Positions 25,322-32,292 of a DNA stretch of 64,000 nucleotides are shown here, piece by piece. Positions within the stretch are counted from its first letter, which is position 1. Each line of letters begins with the position of its first letter. The DNA is from Microthrix sp041394405. GTDB taxonomy: Bacteria; Actinomycetota; Acidimicrobiia; Acidimicrobiales; Microtrichaceae. The notes under the pieces are model-generated. The model did not search any database and was not told the DNA's origin. It saw only the letters and a list, made by a program, of their open reading frames with translations. The DNA lies in the NCBI GenBank assembly GCA_041394405.1, contig JAWKIF010000007.1, positions 1 through 64,000 of the forward strand. Direction: 5' to 3'. The position numbers and the translations under genes are program-made.

Positions 25322-26311
25322 CTAGCGGTCGATGAGTACCCGCTCGTTCGGGCGGGCGACCGGCAGCGACGTCACGTCCACGGCCGCCTCGGCGGACAAC
25401 GACACCGTGAGGCCCTCGGAGGCAGCCAGCACCTCCCCCACCCCCAGCCGGGCGGCCAGCCGTTGCGCAGACGCCGCCATCTGGTCGACGAAGGCGTCGT
25501 CGTGGCTCGGATCGTGGTGGAACAGCGCTAGGCGCCGGGCCCCCGCTTGGGCGGCGACGTGCACCGCGTAGGTGGAGGTGCAATGTCCCCAGTCCGGTTT
25601 GGCGAGGAAATCGGCATCGTCGAATTGTGCGTCGTGAATCAGCAGGTCGACATCGGCGACCAACTCCAGCACCTCCGGGCTCACGCGGGTGGAGCGAGGG
25701 CCAGGCTGCTGGTGGTCGGGCACGTAGGCCACGGCCACACCGCCAACCTCGATGCGGTAGCCCAGCGTTCGCCCGCAATGAGGTACCTCGGCGGTGGTGA
25801 TGGCGGCGGACCCCACCCGGAACGGCCCCTCGGGCGTGGAGCGAACCGTGATCTCTCCGCGGAGGCTGTCGAGCGCAACCGGGAAGAATGGTGGTGCCAG
25901 GAAGGCCCGAACCGCGTCGTCGGCACCCAGCTCGCAGCCGTGGCGTTCGGTGGACGGGGCGTACACGTCCAGCCGAGAGCCTTCGGCGAGCACCGGGGAG
26001 AAGAACGGCAACCCTTGGATGTGGTCCCAGTGGAGGTGCGAGACCAAGGCGGTCCCCCGGAAGGGAACGGCGTCGTCGTGGGTCCGACCAAAGAAGCGCA
26101 GGCCGGTGCCGAGGTCGCAGATGATGGGCGGCTCGCCGGGCACCTCCAACACCACGCACGCGGTGTTGCCCCCGTAACCCTGCACGGCGCGCTCACAGCT
26201 TGGCGTGGACCCTCGTACCCCGAAGAACGTGACGTTGAGCGTGGCTCCCTCCCAGCCTCGATATCGGTGCCGGGATCGGTCCGGCTTTCCCCTGGTTCCA
26301 GTGTGGCTCAC
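25322..26311 (-). CDS. MBL-fold hydrolase (cyclic phosphodiesterase/RNase Z-like)
   Basis: 329 residues if started at GTG 26311, the nearest start codon; the conserved domain begins only at LNVTFFGVRGSTPSC (about 26), so a non-standard or nearer start cannot be excluded. Marks: YGGNTACVVLE, ICDLGTGLRFFG, the metal motif VSHLHWDHIQGLPFF (about 103-117), HCGRTLGYRI, a late Asp in LLIHDAQFDDAD and LALFHHDPSHDD. This layout matches stand-alone hydrolases annotated as class II cAMP phosphodiesterase-like or phosphoribosyl cyclic phosphodiesterase-like; the substrate is not known. Divergent from the thioredoxin-like gene at 26463. Confidence 0.82.
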   Translation of the reverse strand: MSHTGTRGKPDRSRHRYRGWEGATLNVTFFGVRGSTPSCERAVQGYGGNTACVVLEVPGEPPIICDLGTGLRFFGRTHDDAVPFRGTALVSHLHWDHIQGLPFFSPVLAEGSRLDVYAPSTERHGCELGADDAVRAFLAPPFFPVALDSLRGEITVRSTPEGPFRVGSAAITTAEVPHCGRTLGYRIEVGGVAVAYVPDHQQPGPRSTRVSPEVLELVADVDLLIHDAQFDDADFLAKPDWGHCTSTYAVHVAAQAGARRLALFHHDPSHDDAFVDQMAASAQRLAARLGVGEVLAASEGLTVSLSAEAAVDVTSLPVARPNERVLIDR

Positions 26312-26462
26312 AGCGCCGAGACACGTTGGGCGGTTACTCCAGCCAACAGGTCTCAACACTCTGGAGGTCAGCGTAACCCCTCTGGGTGACGAATTGGTGT
26401 GACATGTCCCACGTCGTCGTTGCCCGATGACCGGGGGGTAGGGTCGCCGTCGGACGGGTGGG

Positions 26463-27995
26463 ATGACGCTGGGGGACTCTCGAGTGAGCGATGCGGCGAC
26501 GACGCTGGTTGCGGTGGTAAAGGCCGATTGTCCAACGTGCGTCATGGCGGAGCCGGCCCTGGCCACGCTGTCCGAGCGTGGCGTCCTCATCGTGTCCCAG
26601 GACGACCCGGCGTTTCCCACCACGGCGGCGTCGGTGGTCGATGACACCCAGCTGACCCGTTCGGCTACGTGGGGAATCGAGGTGGTGCCCACCCTGTTGG
26701 CCCTCCGTGGCGACTCCGAGCTGGAACGGGTGGAGGGTTGGGACCGGGCCGGCTGGGCCGCGCTCTCGGGCATCGACGACCTGGGCTCCGACCTCCCCGA
26801 GCGCCGCCCGGGCTGCGGATCGCTCACGCTGGATCCGCTCTGGGCCGACGAGCTGCTGGTGCGAGCCCGCTCGGGCGAACTGAACAGCCGCCGGGTCACC
26901 CTCACGGCCCTGGAGGACGATGTCGACGCGTTCGATGCCCGGGGTTGGGGCGACGGCCTACCCGTGGTACCCCCGACCGAGGCCCGGGTGCTGCGGATGC
27001 TTGAGGGCACCGACCGTGCCCCGAACGAGGTCGTGGCCATCGTCCCGCCCGACCTCACGCCCGCCACCGTGGAGAAGGTGGCCATCAACGCCGTCCTGGC
27101 CGGCTGCCGACCCGAGTACCTTCCGGTCGTCCTGGCCGCGGTAGAGGCGGCGTGCACCGACGAATTCAACATGCACGGGCTGCTGGCAACCACCTGGTTT
27201 GCGGGGCCCATGGTGGTGGTGTCGGGGCCGATCGCTCGAGACATCGGCATGAACGACGGCATGGGCGCGCTGGGCCAGGGCAATCGGGCCAACGCCACCA
27301 TCGGCCGGGCACTGCAGCTGGTGGTGCGCAACGTCGGCGGAGGCCGCCCGGGTGGCGTGGATCGCGCCACGCTGGGCAACCCGGGCAAGTACACGTTCTG
27401 TTTCGCCGAAACCCCTCCGCCCGACGACGACTGGCCCAACCAGGCCACGGAGGCCGGCATCGAGGCGAACACCTCGGCGGTCACCCTGGTGTGCGCCGAA
27501 GGCGTTCGGGGCGTCATCGACCAGCTCTCTCGCACGCCCGAGTCGTTGGCCCGCAGCTTCGCCGAGGTGCTGGCCTCCGTGGCACACCCCAAGCTGGCCA
27601 TCGCCTTCGACGCCTCACTGGTGATCTCGCCCGAGCACCTGCGGGTCTTCCGGGAGGCGGGCTGGGCCAAGGCCCGCCTGCGCCAGGAGCTGGACGAGCT
27701 GTTGACGCTGGATGGCGCCGACCTGGCCCGAGGCGCACGCGACATCGCCGAGGGAATGCCCGAGGCCTTCTGCACCGGCACCCTGCCCAAGTTCCGGCCC
27801 GGGGGGCTGAGCATCTTCCAGGCCGGTGGCGGCGCCGGCATGTTCTCGGCAGTCATCGGCGGTTGGGCCGCCGGAGACATGGGCTCCGCGCCCGTGACCC
27901 GACCGGTATTCGGCGGCGTCGCAGCGCCGCCTGCGGCCGTGGCCCCTGAGTTCCCCGCATCCCAGCACGACACACCCGAGGAGACGTCACCATGA
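26463..27995 (+). CDS. Thioredoxin-fold protein with large unknown domain, coupled to UGSC gene
   Basis: 510 residues from ATG 26463 (GTG 26484 is an alternative). The N-terminal 100 residues are thioredoxin-like with VVKADCPTCVMAEPAL (CPTC near residue 24-27) and a cis-Pro-like EVVPTLLAL (about 80). The rest (about 130-480) is a domain I do not recognise, with WGDGLPVVPPTEARVL, RPEYLPVVLAAVEAAC, GPMVVVSGPIARDIGMNDGM and GRPGGVDRATLGNPGKYTF. Its stop overlaps the UGSC selenoprotein ATG (ATGA), so the two are translationally coupled and likely work together in a redox or detoxification reaction. No signal peptide. Confidence 0.85.
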   Translation: MTLGDSRVSDAATTLVAVVKADCPTCVMAEPALATLSERGVLIVSQDDPAFPTTAASVVDDTQLTRSATWGIEVVPTLLALRGDSELERVEGWDRAGWAALSGIDDLGSDLPERRPGCGSLTLDPLWADELLVRARSGELNSRRVTLTALEDDVDAFDARGWGDGLPVVPPTEARVLRMLEGTDRAPNEVVAIVPPDLTPATVEKVAINAVLAGCRPEYLPVVLAAVEAACTDEFNMHGLLATTWFAGPMVVVSGPIARDIGMNDGMGALGQGNRANATIGRALQLVVRNVGGGRPGGVDRATLGNPGKYTFCFAETPPPDDDWPNQATEAGIEANTSAVTLVCAEGVRGVIDQLSRTPESLARSFAEVLASVAHPKLAIAFDASLVISPEHLRVFREAGWAKARLRQELDELLTLDGADLARGARDIAEGMPEAFCTGTLPKFRPGGLSIFQAGGGAGMFSAVIGGWAAGDMGSAPVTRPVFGGVAAPPAAVAPEFPASQHDTPEETSP

Positions 27996-28531
27996 CCGGC
28001 GAACGGACCATCCTGGACCCAACCGGCGAGCGCTCGGAGGCCACTCGCGAGCTCAGCCCTCGCCCGCCGTCGCTCGAGGGCCTCACCGTTGGGTTGCTGG
28101 ACATCTCCAAGGCAAGGGGCGACGTGTTTCTCGACCGGGTCGAGGCCAGGCTCACCGAGCGCGGAATCCCCACCAAGCGCTACCGGAAGCCCACCTTCAC
28201 GAAGCCCGCTCCCCCCGACCTGCGAGCCCAGATCGCCCGCGAGTGCGGTGCCGTGGTCGAGGCGCTGGCCGATTGAGGCAGTTGCACGTCGTGCAGTGTG
28301 CACGACATCGACGACCTCGAACGACGGGGCATCCCGTCGGTCTTTGTGGCCTCCAGCGAGTTCGTGGACGCCGCCGATACCCAGCGGGCGGCCCTGGGCT
28401 CGACGGTTCGCGGGGTGTTCGTGCCCCATCCCATTCAGGACCGCAGGGACGAGGAGATGGCGGTGCTGGCCGACGAAGCGGTCGACCAGCTGCGGGCCGC
28501 CCTGACCGCTTCAGGCCCGGCGGGCGGCTAG
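27992..28531 (+). CDS. UGSC-family selenoprotein, in-frame UGA = Sec95
   Basis: 179 residues when the TGA at 28274-28276 is read as selenocysteine. Before it: LTVGLLDISKARGDVFLDRV, KPTFTKPAPPDLRAQI, ECGAVVEALAD. After it, in the same frame: U-GSCTSCSVHDIDDLERRG, IPSVFVASSEF and FVPHPIQDRR, ending at TAG 28529-28531. The U-G-S-C-T-S-C motif at the exact break, and homology-like sequence on both sides, match the UGSC (seleno)protein family, whose reaction is not established. A hairpin sits 11 nt after the UGA (28288-28306). ATG overlaps the upstream stop. A plain ORF caller would give two truncated proteins. selA, selB, selC and selD are not in this window. Confidence 0.9.
28288..28306 (+). promoter_or_regulatory. 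Candidate bacterial SECIS hairpin
   Basis: GTCGTGCA-GTG-TGCACGAC: a perfect 8-bp stem with a 3-nt loop (7 bp with a 5-nt AGUGU loop). It starts 11 nt after the UGA, the distance known for the SelB-binding hairpin of E. coli fdhF, and the loop contains G and U. It overlaps codons for TSCSVHD. Confidence 0.7.
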
Positions 28532-28794
28532 CCGTCGGTGGCCCACGCCGACCCGTCCGGGCTCAGCTTGGTGCCGTGGGCGTTCCACCGTTCCCCCGGG
28601 GGAAAGATCTCGGCCGGCGGCGCTTCCGAGATCGTGATGGTGGGTTCGGCCTCTCCCGGCGGTGTAGCCGGCACCAGCTTGGCCAGGGGCTGACCGTCCT
28701 TGACCACCACGATTTCGGTGCTGTCATCGGCGACTTGTTGGATCAGTGCCAGGCAGGTGGCCTCGAACTCGGCCGCATCGACTTCGGTAACCAT
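28528..28794 (-). CDS. Phd/YefM-type antitoxin-like protein, no partner toxin
   Basis: 88 residues from ATG 28794. The first 45 residues (EFEATCLALIQQVADDSTEI, VVVKDGQPLAKLVPA) match the Phd/YefM fold that binds DNA and a toxin. The C-terminal 40 residues (GEAEPTITISEAPPAEIFPP and on) are acidic and Pro-rich, unlike the short toxin-binding tails of most family members. No toxin gene is adjacent on either side: it overlaps the selenoprotein stop by 4 bp and a citrate synthase lies downstream of its promoter. It may be a solitary regulator or a relic. Confidence 0.75.
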   Translation of the reverse strand: MVTEVDAAEFEATCLALIQQVADDSTEIVVVKDGQPLAKLVPATPPGEAEPTITISEAPPAEIFPPGERWNAHGTKLSPDGSAWATDG

Positions 28795-28840
28795 GGGGCT
28801 GACTTAATCACGTTCAGAGTGGACGGTCAATCCGGCGGCC

Positions 28841-29995
28841 TCACCGAACCGGGGGGCCGACGTAGCGGGAGCTGGGGCGAATCAGCTTGCCCGCAGCGGC
28901 CTGTTCCACCACGTGGGCACACCAGCCCACCGTGCGGCTCACCGCAAAGGTCGGGGTGAACATCTCGCGGGGCAGTCCTGCCGTCTCCATCACGACACCG
29001 GCATAGAACTCGACATTGCTGGGCAGCGGTCGTCCCGGCTTCAGCTCGGCCAGCGTCACGAGAATCTCGGCCTCAATCGCCACCGCCCGTTGCACTAACT
29101 CGCCGCCCAGTCGTTCGGCCACCTCGCGCAGCAGTCCGGAGCGGGGATCGGGCGCCCGGTAGACGGCGTGCCCGAACCCCATGATCTTGCGCCCCGCCGC
29201 AACCTCGCCCCGCACCCAATCCGACGCCCGCTCGGGAGCGCCGATCTCGTCGAGGGCATCCAGCGCCCGGCTGGGGGCGCCGCCGTGCAGCGGCCCCGCC
29301 AAGGCGCCGAGCGCCGAGCACACGGCGTCGGCCACATCGGCCCCCGTCGAGGCCACCACCCTCGCCGTGAAGGTCGAGGCGTTGAAGCCATGGTCCAGGG
29401 TGAGGATCAGATACTGCTCGACGGCCCTGGCATCCACCGGCGTGGGCACTACGCCGGTGGTTTCGTACAGGTACGCCGCCGCGTGACCCAGCGTTTCGTC
29501 CGGTGTCACCGGCAGGCGACCGAGGCCCAAGCGGTGCAGCGCAGCCAAGACCGACGGCACCATGGCCGCCAGGCGCAGCGACTGCTCGCGTCGGGCCGCA
29601 TGATCCAGGTCGATGACGGGGCGCAGACCCAGCACCTCGCTGGATGCCGACAGCACCGTGCGCAGCTTGGCCAGCGGCGCTCCCGGCGCCGCCGCCACCA
29701 ACTCCACCAGCGGCATCAGCTCGGGCGGCACGCGGCGCAGCTCGGCCACCCGCCGGCGAAACCCGGCCAACTCGGGCGCCGAGGGCAGCCGTCCCTCACC
29801 GACCAGGAACCACACCTCCTCGAAGCTGCGGCTGCGGGCCAACTGGGTGGCATCGTGCGCGCCGTAGTGGAAGAAACCCTCGTCGCCGCGAACCGCACCG
29901 ATGGCGGTCTCGGCGGCCACCACGCCGTTCAGCCCTGGCGGCACGTCGATCAACTGGCTGGTCGTCGGTTCGGAGGTTGGGGGCTGAGGTTCCAT
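28841..29995 (-). CDS. Citrate synthase family enzyme
   Basis: 384 residues. Active-site segments: LDHGFNASTFTARVV (His near 198), GPLHGGAPSRALD (His near 238), KIMGFGHAVYRAPDPR (His/Arg region about 270-285) and SNVEFYAGVVME, where Glu stands at the usual Asp position of NVDFY. As far as I recall, Glu is also found there in mycobacterial CitA-type enzymes. C-terminal FAVSRTVGWCAHVVEQ is normal. It condenses acetyl- or propionyl-CoA with oxaloacetate; citrate versus 2-methylcitrate cannot be decided here. Divergent from the HTH-citrate synthase fusion, with a double palindrome between them. Confidence 0.9.
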   Translation of the reverse strand: MEPQPPTSEPTTSQLIDVPPGLNGVVAAETAIGAVRGDEGFFHYGAHDATQLARSRSFEEVWFLVGEGRLPSAPELAGFRRRVAELRRVPPELMPLVELVAAAPGAPLAKLRTVLSASSEVLGLRPVIDLDHAARREQSLRLAAMVPSVLAALHRLGLGRLPVTPDETLGHAAAYLYETTGVVPTPVDARAVEQYLILTLDHGFNASTFTARVVASTGADVADAVCSALGALAGPLHGGAPSRALDALDEIGAPERASDWVRGEVAAGRKIMGFGHAVYRAPDPRSGLLREVAERLGGELVQRAVAIEAEILVTLAELKPGRPLPSNVEFYAGVVMETAGLPREMFTPTFAVSRTVGWCAHVVEQAAAGKLIRPSSRYVGPPVR

Positions 29996-30026
29996 GACGG
30001 CAGTCTGGGTTCGACCCCGCCGCTAA

Positions 30027-30051
30027 TCAACGTTGATTTTGTCAACGTTGA
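30027..30051. promoter_or_regulatory. Two TCAACGTTGA palindromes between the divergent citrate synthases
   Basis: Perfect 10-bp palindromes at 30027-30036 and 30042-30051, 15 bp centre to centre, 32 nt upstream of both starts (29995 minus, 30083 plus). The best candidate ligand is the HTH domain of the fusion protein encoded at 30083. A further TCAAC follows at 30058. Confidence 0.75.
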
Positions 30052-30082
30052 CGCCGATCAACCGACGCGGCACCATGGGGCG

Positions 30083-31282
30083 ATGTCGACGTACGTGCGC
30101 TCCGACGAGGCCGCCAGGATCCTCGGTGTCTCCAAGGCCACGCTGTACGCCTACGTCAGCCGGGGACGGGTGGGTCGCACCACCGCGGCCGACGGGCGCA
30201 CCTCGCTGTTTGCGGTGGACGAGCTGGAGGCCGTGGCGGGACGCGGCCGCCGGGCCCCGCTGGAACCCCGGCCCACCATCGACGTCCAGATCGCCTCGGC
30301 CATCACGGTGCTGGGCGAAGGCAGCGTGCGGCTCCGGGGCCACGACCTGGCGGTTCTGGTGGCCGAGGGCACGTTCGAGGACGTGGCCGAGCTGTTGTGG
30401 ACCGACACCTGGTCACCGGGCACCACCTGGCCCTCGGCCAACCGGAGCGACCTGGCGGCGGTCTCCACCCTCCGCCAACCGGGCCCGGACACCTCGACCG
30501 GCGGTCATGCACCAGCCCGCCAGCCCGGGCTGGGAGCCCTGGCGCCCGTTCCTCGCCTGGCCGTGGCGGCCCACCTGCTGGATGCCGCCCATCCCGGCGA
30601 CGACGCCCCGGCCGCAGCGCGGCGGCTGCTGGCCGTGGCGCCCACGCTCGTCGGTTCCCGTCGCACCAGCGGCCAGTTCGCCCAGCGGCTGGCCGCAGCC
30701 TGGCGATCCGAACCGAGCGGCGAGTTGGTGGCCGCCGTCGACCTGGCGCTCAGCCTGTTGGCCGACCACGAACTGGCCACCTCCACACTGGCCGTGCGGG
30801 TGGCGGCCTCGGTGCGCGCCTCGGCCTACGGGGCCCTCGCCGCCGGCCTGGCCACGGTGGACGGGGCGCTGCACGGTTCGGCATCGTCGGCCGCCGCCGA
30901 GTTCCTGGCGGAGTGTGCCGCCGAGGGCGCGGCAGCCGTCGTGCGACGCCACCGGGCCGACCGGCGACGCATTCCCGGCCTCGGCCACAAGGTCTACCGG
31001 GCCGTCGACCCCCGCTTCGAGCTGCTGATGCCCGCCGTGCGCGACTTGGCCGCCGGCGATGAGCGTCTCGAGGTGATCGACGACGTGCTCGCCGAGGTCG
31101 GCCGCACGGTGCCCCACCAGCCCAACATCGACCTGGCGCTGGGGGCGCTGGCTTGGGTCGCCGGCCTCGATGCCGACGTCCCCATCTTCGCCATCGCCCG
31201 AATCGCCGGGTGGGCTGCGCACTACACCGAGGAACTCAACGAGGCGCCCGTCCGCTACCGAGGCCTGGCCCGCACCTCGTGA
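30083..31282 (+). CDS. Citrate synthase-like protein with N-terminal HTH DNA-binding domain
   Basis: 399 residues from ATG 30083. Residues 1-60 form an excisionase/MerR-type HTH: TYVRSDEAARILGVSKATLY, AYVSRGRVGRTTAADGRTSL, FAVDELEAVAGRGRR. The rest is citrate synthase: DHELATSTLAVRVAAS, VDGALHGSAS, GLGHKVYRAVDPRFE and HQPNIDLALGALAW, so the His residues and Asp are kept. The enzyme part could sense acetyl-CoA, propionyl-CoA or oxaloacetate and change DNA binding, or simply be active. The adjacent palindromes suggest control of itself and the divergent enzyme gene. An Ala-rich, variable segment lies at about 120-200. Confidence 0.88.
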   Translation: MSTYVRSDEAARILGVSKATLYAYVSRGRVGRTTAADGRTSLFAVDELEAVAGRGRRAPLEPRPTIDVQIASAITVLGEGSVRLRGHDLAVLVAEGTFEDVAELLWTDTWSPGTTWPSANRSDLAAVSTLRQPGPDTSTGGHAPARQPGLGALAPVPRLAVAAHLLDAAHPGDDAPAAARRLLAVAPTLVGSRRTSGQFAQRLAAAWRSEPSGELVAAVDLALSLLADHELATSTLAVRVAASVRASAYGALAAGLATVDGALHGSASSAAAEFLAECAAEGAAAVVRRHRADRRRIPGLGHKVYRAVDPRFELLMPAVRDLAAGDERLEVIDDVLAEVGRTVPHQPNIDLALGALAWVAGLDADVPIFAIARIAGWAAHYTEELNEAPVRYRGLARTS

Positions 31283-31328
31283 GCAGCCGCACGGGGCGGA
31301 TCCGTCGTCGCCGCAGCCCGGGCCCACA

Positions 31329-31447
31329 CCCGTAGTGGGGACCACCGGCGGGGTCAGGACCCCGAGATCCGTCCCCACCTCCGGCCGGTCCCCGTAGTGG
31401 GGACCTGCCGTGGCGTCAGGACCCCGAGATCTGTCCCCACTACGGGG
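31329..31447. repeat. Two diverged 60-bp units with long inverted repeats
   Basis: Both units carry CCCGTAGTGGGGACC, then GTCAGGACCCCGAGATC, then GTCCCCAC. In the second unit the ends form a perfect 15-bp stem: CCCCGTAGTGGGGAC (31390-31404) with GTCCCCACTACGGGG (31433-31447), enclosing 28 nt. In the first the stem is 8 bp. The pair fills the gap between the convergent ends at 31282 and 31454, and may double as a terminator or be a dispersed intergenic repeat. Confidence 0.8.
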
Positions 31448-31453
31448 TGGGGG

Positions 31454-31864
31454 CTACTCGCCCCGGTAGTCGCCGAAGCTCCACAGGTTGCCCTCGGCGT
31501 CGGAGACGGTGCCGCCGCGGCCGCCGTAGTCCTGCTCCTCCATCGCTCGAAAGGGGGTGGCGCCGGCGGCGACCGCTCGGTTGAATGCGCCGTCCGGATC
31601 GGCGGTCACCACGTAGGCGGCGCCACATCCGGTGGGGCGCTGGGAGAACTCGTTGCCCTCGCGCCCGGCGGAGCTCAGCATGACGCCGCCGCCTTCGGGC
31701 CAGTGCAGCTGACAGTGTTCGATCACGGAGGAGTCCTCCTCGTTGGGCACCACGATCGAGCTGGTGAAGCCAATGGAGGTGAGGAACTCGATGGCCGCAA
31801 GGGCGTCGTCATAGTTCAGGGTGGGCCAGATGAGTGTGGGCGTCTCGTCGCTGTTGGAATCCAT
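31454..31864 (-). CDS. VOC (glyoxalase/bleomycin-resistance) family protein
   Basis: 136 residues from ATG 31864. The first half reads PTLIWPTLNYDDALAAIEFL, TSIGFTSSIVVPNEEDSSVI, HCQLHWPEGGGVML; the second AYVVTADPDGAFNRAVAAGA and GTVSDAEGNLWSFGDY. This is the paired beta-alpha-beta-beta-beta VOC fold, with a His and a Glu/Asp in the usual metal positions. Relatives are often called PhnB-like or glyoxalase-like; no substrate can be named. The sequence to its right (from 31865) starts the accessory island. Confidence 0.85.
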   Translation of the reverse strand: MDSNSDETPTLIWPTLNYDDALAAIEFLTSIGFTSSIVVPNEEDSSVIEHCQLHWPEGGGVMLSSAGREGNEFSQRPTGCGAAYVVTADPDGAFNRAVAAGATPFRAMEEQDYGGRGGTVSDAEGNLWSFGDYRGE

Positions 31865-32292
31865 GGGTCCACCATGCCACCGCCGCAGGACCGCGACTTG
31901 AACAAATGGGACCAGAGATCACGGCACCGGTCGACGGGTGGTCGGTTGGTGCTCTACCTGAGGGTGCAGCGTGAGGGACGGTTGCGGTAGATCGTGACCG
32001 CCGGGCTCTGGTTGTCGAAAGCGTTTCGCGCCCGACAACGGTTGTCGCCGCCGACCGCCAGCTGCGGCAGGTGAACGCTATGGGGCGTCCTCAACTCGGC
32101 GAGAACACGCACATAGCGCCGGCATTTCAGCGCGGAGAGGAGTGTTCTTGCCCGTGATTATCGCTCGGGTCCAAGCCGCCCCTTGACCGATCCGATGTGC
32201 CGATCTCGCGCGGGTGAACAGGGCCTGCGTCGGCCCGATGTCCTGATCGTCCTCTGCCCATCACGCGCGCAGAGCTGACGCAAATCGCGGCG
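31865..32292. other. 428-bp stretch without a convincing gene, left edge of island
   Basis: No reading frame here looks like protein. There is GTTGTCG (32011-32017), its inverted copy CGACAAC (32033-32039) and a third GTTGTCG (32041-32047). Base composition becomes less GC-rich. No integrase, tRNA or att-like repeat is seen. Confidence 0.6.

Noticed and set aside
26312..28429. Upstream extension of the minus-strand MBL hydrolase to about 1035 codons
   Set aside because: The extension is antisense to the thioredoxin-like and selenoprotein genes and not protein-like; only the part from about 26311 down is real.
28277..28531. The sequence after the TGA at 28274 as a separate gene or a decayed pseudogene tail
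   Set aside because: It continues in the same frame with the exact UGSC family motif and a SECIS-like hairpin, so one selenoprotein explains both parts.
31329..31447. CRISPR or attenuator
   Set aside because: Only two diverged units, located between convergent gene ends, so neither fits.
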